Source: Nocardioides ungokensis (GTDB lineage Bacteria > Actinomycetota > Actinomycetes > Propionibacteriales > Nocardioidaceae). From it: a DNA stretch of 64,000 nt. Numbering within the stretch: position 1 is the first letter of the stretch; every line of letters begins with the position of its first letter. Location: positions 939,001 to 1,003,000 of the forward strand of contig NZ_CP059164.1 of the NCBI RefSeq assembly GCF_013466985.1, written 5' to 3'. Below, one piece after another: positions 1 to 7,709 of the stretch. The notes beneath the pieces are model-generated. The model made no database searches and was not told the DNA's origin. It worked only from the letters and a program-made list of their open reading frames with translations. Made by a program: the position numbers and the translations under genes.

Positions 1-1
1 G

Positions 2-775
2 GTGCTCGGCTGGGACGAGGCGTTCGTCGCGGCCGGGGTCCCGGCAGGGGAGGGGGAGGGGGGTGGGTCCCCCGAGCATGGCGACCCCCGCGACTTCGCC
101 CAGGAGATCCGGGCCCGGGTGCTGGAGGCGACCGGGCTGCACTGCTCGGTCGGGATCGGGGACAACAAGCTGCGGGCCAAGATCGCCACCGAGTTCGGCA
201 AGCCGCGCGGGGTGGGCATGCTGACCGAGGAGACCTGGTTCGCGGTGATGGGGGACCGGCCGACCGACGCGCTGTGGGGGATCGGCCGCAAGACCGCGCG
301 CAAGCTCGCCGCCCTCGGCATCGACACCGTCGCGCAGCTGGCCGGCTCGGACGCCCGGGTGCTCGCGGCGGAGCTGGGGCCGACGATGGGGCCGTGGTAC
401 CACCGGCTCGGCCGGGGCGCGGACACCAGCCCCGTCGACGCCACGCCGTGGGTGGCGCGGGCGCACGGGCGGGAGGAGACCTACCAGGTCGACCTCGAGG
501 ACTGGGAGCGGATCGCTGGGGAGGTGCGCGCCCTCACCCGTCGGGTCGTGGCCGACATCGACCGCGAGGGCCGCCCGGCGGCCCGGGTGGCGATCAAGGT
601 GCGCTTCAAGCCGTTCATCACGGTGACGCGGAGCCTCACGCTGCCGGAGCCGACCGACGACCCCGACGTGCTGGCCGACGCCGCGGTCTCGCTGCTGGAC
701 CGGGTCGAGCGCGACCGGCCGGTGCGGCTGCTCGGGGTGCGCCTGGAGATGACCGAGCCCGAGGGCGGCTACTGA
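2..775 (+). CDS. dinB: DNA polymerase IV, C-terminal part (5' end outside window)
   Basis: Y-family translesion DNA polymerase, which extends mismatched or damaged primer ends in the cytoplasm. The window begins inside the gene: the first residues LGWDEAF match the catalytic acidic motif of the palm, so roughly the first 100 residues are missing and position 2 is not a real start. Visible next are the family motif GIGDNKLRAKIA (about residues 51-62), a helix-hairpin-helix in the thumb (LWGIGRKTARKLAALGI, about 91-107) and a complete little-finger domain to residue 257. A glycine/glutamate-rich insertion (about residues 12-27) separates the palm motif from the following helix and is coded by a G-tract. 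The stop is followed by a convergent gene. The family is clear; which dinB paralogue it is cannot be told. Confidence 0.9.
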   Translation: MLGWDEAFVAAGVPAGEGEGGGSPEHGDPRDFAQEIRARVLEATGLHCSVGIGDNKLRAKIATEFGKPRGVGMLTEETWFAVMGDRPTDALWGIGRKTARKLAALGIDTVAQLAGSDARVLAAELGPTMGPWYHRLGRGADTSPVDATPWVARAHGREETYQVDLEDWERIAGEVRALTRRVVADIDREGRPAARVAIKVRFKPFITVTRSLTLPEPTDDPDVLADAAVSLLDRVERDRPVRLLGVRLEMTEPEGGY

Positions 776-809
776 CCCGACCGGGTCAGCCCCGCTGGAT
801 CGACCCCGC

Positions 810-1985
810 TCAGCAGCCCAGCCCGGCGCGCAGCTCCCGGACCACCGAGTCGACGACGGCCACCAGGTCTCCGTCGGTGCGCTCGGCGACCGCGCGCTGC
901 CGCTGGTACGACGCGCCCCGGCGCGGGATCTCGGCGACCGCGGCCAGCTCCGCGGCGCAGCCCAGCCGGTCGGCGACCGGGGCCAGGCGCTCGAGCAGGT
1001 CGGCGAGGTCCTCGGTCACCAGCCGCTCGTGGGACCGGTCGTCGAGGACCACGATGGCGTCGAGGCCGTAGCGGGCCGCGCGCCACTTGTTCTCCTGTAC
1101 GTGCCACGGCGGCATCGTGGGCAGCGCCTCCCCGGCGGCGGCCCGGGTGTCGAGGTCGACGACCAGGCACTGCATCAGCGCCACCAGGGAGGCGAGGTCG
1201 TCGAAGTCGGAGACGCCGTCGCAGATCCGGTTCTCGAGCGTGCCGAGGTGGGTCGCCGGGCGCACGTCCCACCGGATCTCGGAGAGCTCGTCGATCACCC
1301 CGGTGACCAGCTGGTCCGACGCGAACGCCTCGAACTCCGACCACCGCTCGAACTGGAACGGCAGCCCTGCGGTCGGCAGCTGCTGGAACATCAAGGCCCG
1401 GTTGGAGGCGTAGCCGGTGTCCACCCCGGCCCAGATCGGGGAGGAGGCCGAGAGCGCGAGCAGGTGGGGGTAGTGGTTGAGCAGCGAGGACAGCACCGGC
1501 ATCACCCGCTCCTGCGAGGGGAGCCCGACGTGCACGTGGACGCCCCAGATCAGCATCTGGCGTCCCCACCACTGGGTGCGGTTGATCAGCTCCTCGTAGC
1601 GGTGGCCCTCGGTCAGCTGCTGCCGGGTCCAGGAGGCGAACGGGTGCGTGCCGCCGCCGTACAGGTCGACCCCGAGCCCGTCGGCGACCGGGACCACCAC
1701 CTCCAGCGTCCGGCGCAGGTCGGCGACGGCCTCGCCGACGGTGTGGCAGACGCCGGTCACGACCTCGACGGTGTTGCGGAGCAGCTCCTTGTGCAGCCGG
1801 CCCGGCTCGGGCAGCCGAGGTCCGGCCGCCGCGAACAGATCGGCGGCAGTGTTGGCCAGGTCACGGCTCGACTTGTCGACCAGCGCGAGCTCCCACTCGA
1901 CGCCGATCGTGGGCTCGGGGGAGCCCCGGAAGTCGATGCGCCCCGACAGCGAAGCACATTCCCGCCCTGTCAGCATGGTCTCCAT
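810..1985 (-). CDS. Carboxylate-amine ligase, glutamate-cysteine ligase type 2 (YbdK-like)
   Basis: ATP-dependent carboxylate-amine ligase of the GCS2 family. E. coli YbdK has weak gamma-glutamylcysteine ligase activity; the natural substrate in actinobacteria is often unknown. Seen: GVEWELALVD (about residues 28-37), GGGTHPF (110-116) and GVHVHVG (148-154), the usual ATP/metal-binding landmarks, over a full-length 391-residue protein. The start at 1985 (METMLTGRE) is chosen because the conserved core begins only about 27 residues later; 1976 (MLTGRE) is an alternative. Either start overlaps the divergent ThrE start, because both lie in one 19-bp palindrome. Mycothiol rather than glutathione is expected in this lineage, so a role in glutathione synthesis should not be assumed. 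Confidence 0.85.
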   Translation of the reverse strand: METMLTGRECASLSGRIDFRGSPEPTIGVEWELALVDKSSRDLANTAADLFAAAGPRLPEPGRLHKELLRNTVEVVTGVCHTVGEAVADLRRTLEVVVPVADGLGVDLYGGGTHPFASWTRQQLTEGHRYEELINRTQWWGRQMLIWGVHVHVGLPSQERVMPVLSSLLNHYPHLLALSASSPIWAGVDTGYASNRALMFQQLPTAGLPFQFERWSEFEAFASDQLVTGVIDELSEIRWDVRPATHLGTLENRICDGVSDFDDLASLVALMQCLVVDLDTRAAAGEALPTMPPWHVQENKWRAARYGLDAIVVLDDRSHERLVTEDLADLLERLAPVADRLGCAAELAAVAEIPRRGASYQRQRAVAERTDGDLVAVVDSVVRELRAGLGC

Positions 1986-1989
1986 GCTG
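1971..1989. repeat. Palindrome containing both divergent start codons
   Basis: Arms CAGCATGG and CCATGCTG separated by TCT form a perfect inverted repeat. Each strand contains two ATGs that serve as candidate starts of the YbdK-like gene (1985, 1976) and the ThrE-type gene (1975, 1984). The genes therefore overlap head to head by at least 2 bp, and each promoter would have to lie inside the other coding region. Confidence 0.6.
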
Positions 1990-3422
1990 GAGGCACGTGC
2001 GCTGAACCTGACGCTTGACTTCTGCCTCAGGGTCGGTGAGCTGCTGCTCTCGTCCGGTGCCGGCGCCGCCGACGTCACGGCGACCATGAAGTCGCTGTCG
2101 TGGCACTTCGGCGTGCGTCACCCCGACATCGACGTCACGTTCACCTCGCTGTCGATGAGCTACCAGCCCAGCCCGGAGGACCACGCGCTCATCCAGATCC
2201 GGCAGGTCAAGCAGCGCGAGATCGACTACGAGGACCTGACCCTGGTCGACCACCTCGTCCGCGACGTGCTCTCGGACCGGGTCGACCTGATGGAGGCGCG
2301 CTCGACGCTGGCCCGGATCGTCTCCTCGGGCCACAGCACCCCTCGCTGGGTGATCACGCTCGGCTGGGGTCTGATGTGCGCCGGCGTGGGTCTCCAGCTC
2401 GGCGGCACCTCGACCGTGGTGGCAATCGCGTTCGCCGCCGCGGTCTGCATCGACCGGCTCCAGCTGATGATGTCGCGGCGGCGGCTGCCGTTCTTCTACC
2501 AGCAGGTCGCCGGCGGCGCGGTCGCCACGATCCTGGCCACCGTGGCCGCGGCGCTCGGCCTCGTGGACGATCCCTCGCTGGTCGTGACCGCCAACATCAT
2601 CATGCTGCTCGCCGGCATCGGCTTCATGGGTGCGCTCCAGGACGCCCTGTCCGGCTTCTACGTCACCGGCGGGGCCCGGCTGACCGAGGCGCTGCTCGCG
2701 ACCTCGGGCATCATCGCCGGCGTCAGCGGCGGCCTGACGCTCGCCAAGCTGGGGGTCGAGGTGGGCCGGCTCGACCCGGGGGCGGCCGGGTTCGAGGAGC
2801 TCTCGATGATGGCGCTCGGCGGGGCGATCTGTGCCGGTGCGTTCGCCTTCTCGTCGTACGCGCCCCCGCGCATCATCCTGCCGATCGCGGCGATCGCCCG
2901 GTCTCGATGGGCATCTCGCAGACCCTCACCTCGGCCGACGCCGGCCGGACCTGGCCGACCGGGCTGGCGGCGTTCTTCGTCGGTCTGGTCAGCTACACGG
3001 TCGCGGGCCGGCTGCGGGTGCCGCCCCTGGTCGTCGTGGTGTCCGCGGTGGTCCCGATGCTGCCCGGCCTCTTGATCTACCGGGGCCTGTCCCTGCTGGG
3101 CGAGGGCGGCCCCGCCACCTCGGAGGGGCTGCTCGCCCTCATCACCGCGGCCTCGGTGGCGACCGCGCTGGCCTCCGGGGTGATCCTCGGTGAGTACGTC
3201 GCCCAGCCGCTCAAGCGCGAGGCCCAGAAGCTCGAGAGCCGGCTCGCAGGTCCGCGGCTGGTGGGTCCGCTCAAGGTGCGCACCGGCCGGATGGCCCGCC
3301 GCGAGGCGCGCCGCGAGGCTGGCGACCAGCACGCCGACCAGCACACCGACCAGTCCACCGACCAGCCCACGGACAAGCAGGGCGACCTCGCCGGGCGGCC
3401 GTCGCTGGCCGTCGAGGAGTGA
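1984..3422 (+). CDS. Threonine/serine exporter, ThrE family (one frame break)
   Basis: Inner-membrane exporter with two domains: an N-terminal ThrE domain (DUF1212) with its soluble start LTLDFCLRVGELLLSSG followed by about five membrane segments, and a C-terminal ThrE_2 domain (DUF3815) with about four to five more. The two halves lie in different frames: the first runs to PIAAIA near 2898, the second resumes as VSMGISQTL. Adding one base in the CCGG context near 2898 restores IAPVSMGIS and one protein of about 479 residues, so I annotate a single CDS. The C-terminus carries an unusual Asp-Gln-Thr repeat (DQHTDQSTDQPTDK) after a basic stretch. The start is 1984, or 1975 in the same frame; no clear Shine-Dalgarno is present. 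Substrate assignment is by family only. Confidence 0.8.
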
Positions 3423-3426
3423 CGGC

Positions 3427-3925
3427 TCAGCGGGAGGCCAGCAGCTCCAGCCAGGCCGCGCTGCTGCCGTCGTACGGCGCGTGGCGGCCGGCCACCGCGG
3501 CCCGGACCCGGTCGCAGGAGGTCATCGCCAGCCGGCTCACGTCGTCGGGTAGCCGAACCGCACCCGGTGCTCGGCGAACTCGTCCTCGTCGTCGATCCAC
3601 ACCCGCCCGGTCCGCCCGCGCACCACGTCGAGGTCGAGGTCGACCGCGCGCAGCACCGGCCCGTCCCAGACGGGGGAGTGGTCATGTCGACATAGACCTG
3701 CACCGGCCCCCCGACCGCGTGGAAGGTCGCCAGCCAGCCGCGCTGCTCGTCCGGCCCCGGTGCCGGCACCAGGCCGACCTGGTCGACCGGGGCGACGTAC
3801 TCGGCCCCCGGCCGCGACATGAAGGTCCCGCGCGGGATCCCGATCCAGTCGCCGTGCGCGTCGGAGCCGAGCAGCACGGCGTCGAACTCCCAGTGCGGCC
3901 GGTCGCCCCACTTGGTCATCACCAT
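3427..3925 (-). CDS. DUF402 domain protein (two frame breaks)
   Basis: Small cytosolic DUF402 protein, a family that includes nucleoside di- and triphosphate phosphatases and FomD-like enzymes. Seen: TKWGDRPHWEFDAVLLG near the start, GWLATFHA in the middle, then DLDLDVVRGRTGRVWIDDEDEF, the acidic metal-binding part of the fold, and the end AAWLELLASR. Two breaks, near 3677 and 3548, each need one missing base (TTPP-VWDG and FGYP-DDVSR). The start at 3925 (MVMTKWG) is preceded by GAGG at a fair distance; 3919 is also possible. It shares no obvious operon with its neighbours. The substrate is unknown. Confidence 0.75.
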
Positions 3926-3982
3926 CCGGACCTCGGCTCCCGGGCCGGACGTTCGGCAGCGGTCACGCCGCCTGTTTACCAC

Positions 3983-4825
3983 TCAGACGACGGTGGCCTT
4001 GGGCGGCACGACCTTCTTGCTCGCGGCGGCGACGATGTCCTGGTAGCGCGACCCGGTCAGCTTGGCGAGGTGGTGCAGCGCGTGCGCGTCGAGGCCCACC
4101 AGCACCCGGGCCTTGTTGCCGAGGATCCCCTTGACGATGATCTCGGCGGCCTTCTCGGGCGTCATCTTCGCGAGCTTCTCGTCGAAGAGCCGCGCGGTCG
4201 CCTCCTTGTCCTCCTTGGCGGAGACCCGGGCGTTGCGCGCGATCGCGGTCTTGATGCCGCCGGGGTGCACCGCGGTGACCCCGACGGGGTGCCCGGCGAT
4301 CAGCATCTCCTCGCGCAGCGCCTCGGTCAGGCCGCGCACGGCGTACTTGGTCGCGTTGTAGGCGCTCTGGCCGGGCATCGAGATCAGCCCGAACAGCGAG
4401 GAGAGGTTCACGACGTGCCCGTCGCCGGAGGCGATCAGGTGCGGCAGGAACTCCTTGGTGCCGTGCACGACGCCCCAGAAGTTGATGCCGACGATCCAGT
4501 CCATGTCCTCGTAGGTCAGGTCGACCAGGTCCCCTGCGAGCGCGACGCCGGCGTTGTTGACGACCACGTTGACCCGGCCGAACTGCTCGGCCACGGAGGC
4601 GGCGTACGCCGCGAACCCGGCGCGGTCCGCGACGTCGAGGCGGTCGCTGCGCACCTCGCGCGCGCCCGCCGTCGCGGCCAGCTCCACGGTCTCGGCGAGC
4701 CCTGCCTCGTCGACGTCGGACAGGGCGAGCAGCGAGCCTCGGCGGGCCAGGTTGACGGCCAGCGCGCGACCGATGCCGGAGCCGGCGCCGGTGATCACGA
4801 CCACCTTGTCGTCGAGGGCCTTCAT
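3983..4825 (-). CDS. SDR family oxidoreductase
   Basis: Classical short-chain dehydrogenase/reductase of 280 residues, NAD(P)-dependent. Seen: cofactor motif TGAGSGIG (12-19), NNAG (90-93), catalytic Ser about 142, Tyr156 and Lys160 in YNATK, and the PGG loop after the active site. D38 after the second strand (LALSDVDE) suggests NAD preference. The ATG overlaps the stop of the upstream monooxygenase by four bases, so the two are almost certainly co-transcribed and translationally coupled. The pair monooxygenase plus SDR suggests a ketone/alcohol substrate: the SDR would make or remove the carbonyl that the monooxygenase oxidises. The specific substrate is unknown. Confidence 0.88.
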   Translation of the reverse strand: MKALDDKVVVITGAGSGIGRALAVNLARRGSLLALSDVDEAGLAETVELAATAGAREVRSDRLDVADRAGFAAYAASVAEQFGRVNVVVNNAGVALAGDLVDLTYEDMDWIVGINFWGVVHGTKEFLPHLIASGDGHVVNLSSLFGLISMPGQSAYNATKYAVRGLTEALREEMLIAGHPVGVTAVHPGGIKTAIARNARVSAKEDKEATARLFDEKLAKMTPEKAAEIIVKGILGNKARVLVGLDAHALHHLAKLTGSRYQDIVAAASKKVVPPKATVV

Positions 4826-6339
4826 GCGGTCACTTCCTCTGCGTGGGGGAGTCGGGAGGTCGGTCGGGCGGCCCGCACGTCGTAGGCCGCCACGTCGAAC
4901 TGCGAGAGCAGCCCGCGGAAGGCGAACGTCGAGCGCGGCCACAGGGTGGTGTTGCGGCCGTGGTCGTCGAGGTACCAGCTCGAGCATCCACCCGTGCTCC
5001 ACACGGTGCGACGCAGGCGGCGCTGGAGGTCGGCGTTCCACTCCTGCGTCGCGGCCCGGGTGGGCTCGACCGACCCGTAGCGGTGCAGGCCCATGGTGCG
5101 GACCGCCTCGCGGAGGTAGGCCACCTGCGACTCGATGATGAAGACCATGCTCGAGTGGCCGAGGCCGGTGTTGGGGCCGACCAGCATGAACAGGTTGGGG
5201 AAGCCCGGCACGGTGGTGCCCTTGTAGGCGGCCATCCCGCTCTCGCGCCACTGGTCGGCCAGCGTCCGGCCCTCGCGCCCGGTGATGTGCTCGGTGATCG
5301 GCAGCTCGGTGGTGAAGAAGCCGGTGGCCACGATCAGCACGTCGATCGGCCGCTCGACGCCGTCCTCGGTGACCACGGCGTTGCCGGTCACCTTCGCGAC
5401 CCGGTCGGTGACGACCTCGACGTTGTCGGAGTCCAGCGCGGGGTAGTAGGTGTTGGAGATCAGGATCCGCTTGCAGCCGATCTCGAAGTCCGGCGTCAGC
5501 CGCTCACGAAGCTCCGGGTCGGCGACGCCCTTGGCGAGGTTGGCCAGCGCCATCTTCTTCGCGGGCAGGGCCAGCTTCGGCTGCAGCGTGAAGCCGGGGA
5601 CGTAGGCCTCCCGGCCCCAGTAGATCGCGGTCCGGTAGAGCTTCTGCAGCCCCGGGACGTGGCGCAGGGCGAGCCGCTCGAGGCGGCCGTAGGTGCGGTC
5701 GTTGCGGGGCAGAACGTACGGCGCCGTGCGCTGGTAGACGTCGAGGTGGCTCGCGACCTTCTGCACCTCGGGCACGATCTGGATCGCCGAGGCGCCGGTG
5801 CCGATGACCGCGACCCGCTTGCCGGCCAGGTCGACGTCGTGGTCCCAGCGGGCGGAGTGGAAGAGCTCGCCCTGGAAGCCCTCGATCCCGTCGATCTCGG
5901 GCAGCTTCGGCTCGGACAGGCCGCCGGCGCCGAGCACCAGCGTCGTCGAGACCAGCGTGGTGCGCCCGGACGGACCGGACACCTCCACGCGCCACCGCAG
6001 CGCCTCGTCCTCCCAGGTGGCCGACTCGAGCGTGGTGTGGAAGCGGAACCGGTCCAGGGTCCCGGACTCCTCCGCGACCCGGCGGATGTAGGCCTGGATC
6101 TCCGGCTGGGGGGAGAAGGACATCGACCAGTCGGGGTTGGGCGCGAAGGAGAAGGAGTAGAGCTGGCTCGGGACGTCGCACGCCGCGCCGGGGTAGGTGT
6201 TGTCGCGCCAGGTGCCGCCGACGTCGGCGCCCTTCTCGATGACCAGGAAGTCGGTCTCCCCGTCCTCCTGCAGCTTGACCGCCGCGCAGAGGCCGGCGAA
6301 CCCGGCGCCGACGATGAGGTGCTTGACGTGAGTGGCCAT
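4822..6339 (-). CDS. Baeyer-Villiger-type flavin monooxygenase
   Basis: FAD- and NADPH-dependent monooxygenase of 505 residues. Seen: FAD Rossmann motif GAGFAG (11-16), the type I Baeyer-Villiger fingerprint F-x-G-x(3)-H-x(3)-W-D as FQGELFHSARWD (155-166), and the NADPH-binding GTGASA (180-185). It should insert oxygen next to a ketone to give an ester or lactone. The ATG at 6339 is chosen because the Rossmann strand starts five residues later; an upstream in-frame ATG would run into the operator. It overlaps the downstream SDR by four bases and faces a divergent TetR regulator across 41 bp, a common control layout for such catabolic pairs. Confidence 0.9.
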   Translation of the reverse strand: MATHVKHLIVGAGFAGLCAAVKLQEDGETDFLVIEKGADVGGTWRDNTYPGAACDVPSQLYSFSFAPNPDWSMSFSPQPEIQAYIRRVAEESGTLDRFRFHTTLESATWEDEALRWRVEVSGPSGRTTLVSTTLVLGAGGLSEPKLPEIDGIEGFQGELFHSARWDHDVDLAGKRVAVIGTGASAIQIVPEVQKVASHLDVYQRTAPYVLPRNDRTYGRLERLALRHVPGLQKLYRTAIYWGREAYVPGFTLQPKLALPAKKMALANLAKGVADPELRERLTPDFEIGCKRILISNTYYPALDSDNVEVVTDRVAKVTGNAVVTEDGVERPIDVLIVATGFFTTELPITEHITGREGRTLADQWRESGMAAYKGTTVPGFPNLFMLVGPNTGLGHSSMVFIIESQVAYLREAVRTMGLHRYGSVEPTRAATQEWNADLQRRLRRTVWSTGGCSSWYLDDHGRNTTLWPRSTFAFRGLLSQFDVAAYDVRAARPTSRLPHAEEVTA

Positions 6340-6359
6340 GCCCCCGACCGTATTGGCGT

Positions 6360-6378
6360 TATTGAACAAGTGTCAATA
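6360..6378. promoter_or_regulatory. Probable TetR operator
   Basis: Inverted repeat TATTGA-N7-TCAATA in the 41-bp gap between the monooxygenase and TetR genes, with a further half-site TATTGG at 6351. It is the most AT-rich spot for several kb and ends two bases before the TetR ATG. Position and symmetry fit an autoregulatory operator that also represses the monooxygenase operon; the assignment is inferred. Confidence 0.55.
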
Positions 6379-6380
6379 GA

Positions 6381-7025
6381 ATGTCTTCCGTGACGCCCGA
6401 CACATCACCGGACCAGCCGGCCCCGTCGCGCGAGGCCGGCGCGCGCACCCGGCTCAGCCCCGACCAGCGCCGCTCCCAGCTGCTCGACCTCGGGGTGCGG
6501 CTGCTCGCCACCCGCTCGCTCGACGAGCTCTCGATCGACCTGCTGGCCGAGGAGGCGGGGATCTCCCGGGGACTGCTCTACCACTACTTCGGCAACAAGC
6601 ACGCCTTCCACGAGGCGGTCGTACGCCGCGCGGCCGACGACCTGATCGCGCAGACCGCGCCGCCGGTCGACGGTGAGCCGCTGGAGCGGCTGCTGATCTC
6701 GGTGACGGCCTACCTCGACTACGTCGAGGCCAACTACGAGGGCTACCTCTCGCTGGTCAAGGGTGCGGCCGGTGGGAACGACACCCTGCGGCAGATCTAC
6801 GAGGAGGCGCGGTCGGCGCTGACCGACCGGATCTTCCGCGAGGACGCCCAGGGCGAGATCATCCCGGACACGGCGCTCTCGCGGCTGATCGTGCGCGGCT
6901 GGGCCGCGATGACCGAGGAGCTCGTGATCACGTGGGTGCAGGACCCGGCGGGCGTGACCCGCGCGGACCTGCTGGCGGTGATCGCCGCCTCGCTGCCGAC
7001 GCTGGTGGAGGCCTCGCCCGCCTGA
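6381..7025 (+). CDS. TetR family transcriptional regulator
   Basis: A 214-residue DNA-binding regulator. The N-terminal helix-turn-helix is clear (SIDLLAEEAGISRGLLYHYF, about 51-70, with the typical LYHYF end). The rest is a helical ligand-binding domain with no recognisable family signature. The ATG at 6381 has no Shine-Dalgarno because the palindromic operator abuts it, so translation may be leaderless; a GTG three codons later is the alternative. It is divergent from the monooxygenase-SDR pair, its likely target. The inducer is unknown, plausibly the monooxygenase substrate. Confidence 0.88.
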   Translation: MSSVTPDTSPDQPAPSREAGARTRLSPDQRRSQLLDLGVRLLATRSLDELSIDLLAEEAGISRGLLYHYFGNKHAFHEAVVRRAADDLIAQTAPPVDGEPLERLLISVTAYLDYVEANYEGYLSLVKGAAGGNDTLRQIYEEARSALTDRIFREDAQGEIIPDTALSRLIVRGWAAMTEELVITWVQDPAGVTRADLLAVIAASLPTLVEASPA

Positions 7026-7086
7026 GCCGCCCGCCCCCGACAGCCGTCTGCCTCGACAGGCGCCCGACCCGCGGCACACTGGGGGC

Positions 7087-7542
7087 ATGGACGACATCGT
7101 CGAGCTCTCGGTGGCCGAGTGCCGCGACCTGCTGGAGACCGACACCGTCGGCCGGGTCGCCTTCGTGACACCGGCCGGCCCGCGGATCGTGCCGGTGAAC
7201 TACGCCCTGCACGAGGACGCGATCGAGCTGCGCACCACGGCGTACAGCGAGCTCGGCGTGTACGCCCCCGGCCACGAGATCGCCTTCGAGATCGACCAGC
7301 TCGACGGGGTGCACCGGCGTGGCTGGAGCGTCGTCGCGCACGGCGTGTGCGAGCGGCTCGAGCAGCCGGGCTCGGGGAGCTGGACCAGCGACCGGCCCGC
7401 CGACGCCCCCCGGCCCGAGCCGTGGGCCGGGGGCGTCCGCCCGCTGTGGCTGCGGCTGCCCTGGCGCGAGCTGACCGGCCGCCGGGTGGGCGACGGCCAC
7501 TGGCCGCACCCGGTGGTCAGTGGCCGGGGCCGCGGCTACTGA
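7087..7542 (+). CDS. Pyridoxamine 5'-phosphate oxidase-like FMN/F420-binding protein
   Basis: A 151-residue split-barrel flavin protein. Seen: LSVAECRDLLETDTVGRVAFVT, the typical first helix and strand of small PNPOx-like proteins, then IVPVNYALHEDAIELRT and the second strand set VAFEIDQLDG-type (AFEIDQLDG). The C-terminal 35 residues are Pro/Arg/Gly-rich and poorly ordered in appearance. Members of this family bind FMN or F420 and reduce small substrates or act as stress proteins; the role here is not defined. It starts 61 bp after the TetR stop with no shared operon logic and ends before a pair of large hairpins. Confidence 0.75.
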   Translation: MDDIVELSVAECRDLLETDTVGRVAFVTPAGPRIVPVNYALHEDAIELRTTAYSELGVYAPGHEIAFEIDQLDGVHRRGWSVVAHGVCERLEQPGSGSWTSDRPADAPRPEPWAGGVRPLWLRLPWRELTGRRVGDGHWPHPVVSGRGRGY

Positions 7543-7553
7543 GGTTTGGCTGG

Positions 7554-7699
7554 TCCCGGGTGGGCGGTGAGCTGGCCACCGTTGGCCGGCTGGAAAGGGT
7601 GGCTGACTCACCGCTGGGGCGGGGCGTCCCGGGTGGGCGGTGAGCTGGCCACCGTTGGCCGGCCGGAAACGGTGGCTGGCTCACCGCTGGGGCCGCGGG
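7554..7699. repeat. Two tandem 73-bp repeats, each forming a 51-bp imperfect hairpin
   Basis: The unit starting TCCCGGG occurs at 7554 and 7627. Within each, GCGGTGA at the left and TCACCGC at the right (7564-7614 and 7637-7687) bound an imperfect palindrome with inner complementary TGGCCACCGTT/AAACGGTGGC-type arms. It fills the whole gap between two convergent genes, so a bidirectional terminator is the simplest reading; a REP/BIME-like mobile repeat is the alternative. Confidence 0.75.
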
Positions 7700-7709
7700 C
7701 AGGCGGCGG

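Noticed and set aside
7087..7542. A true pyridoxamine 5'-phosphate oxidase (pdxH)
   Set aside because: It is far shorter than PdxH and lacks its C-terminal signature; only the split-barrel fold is supported.
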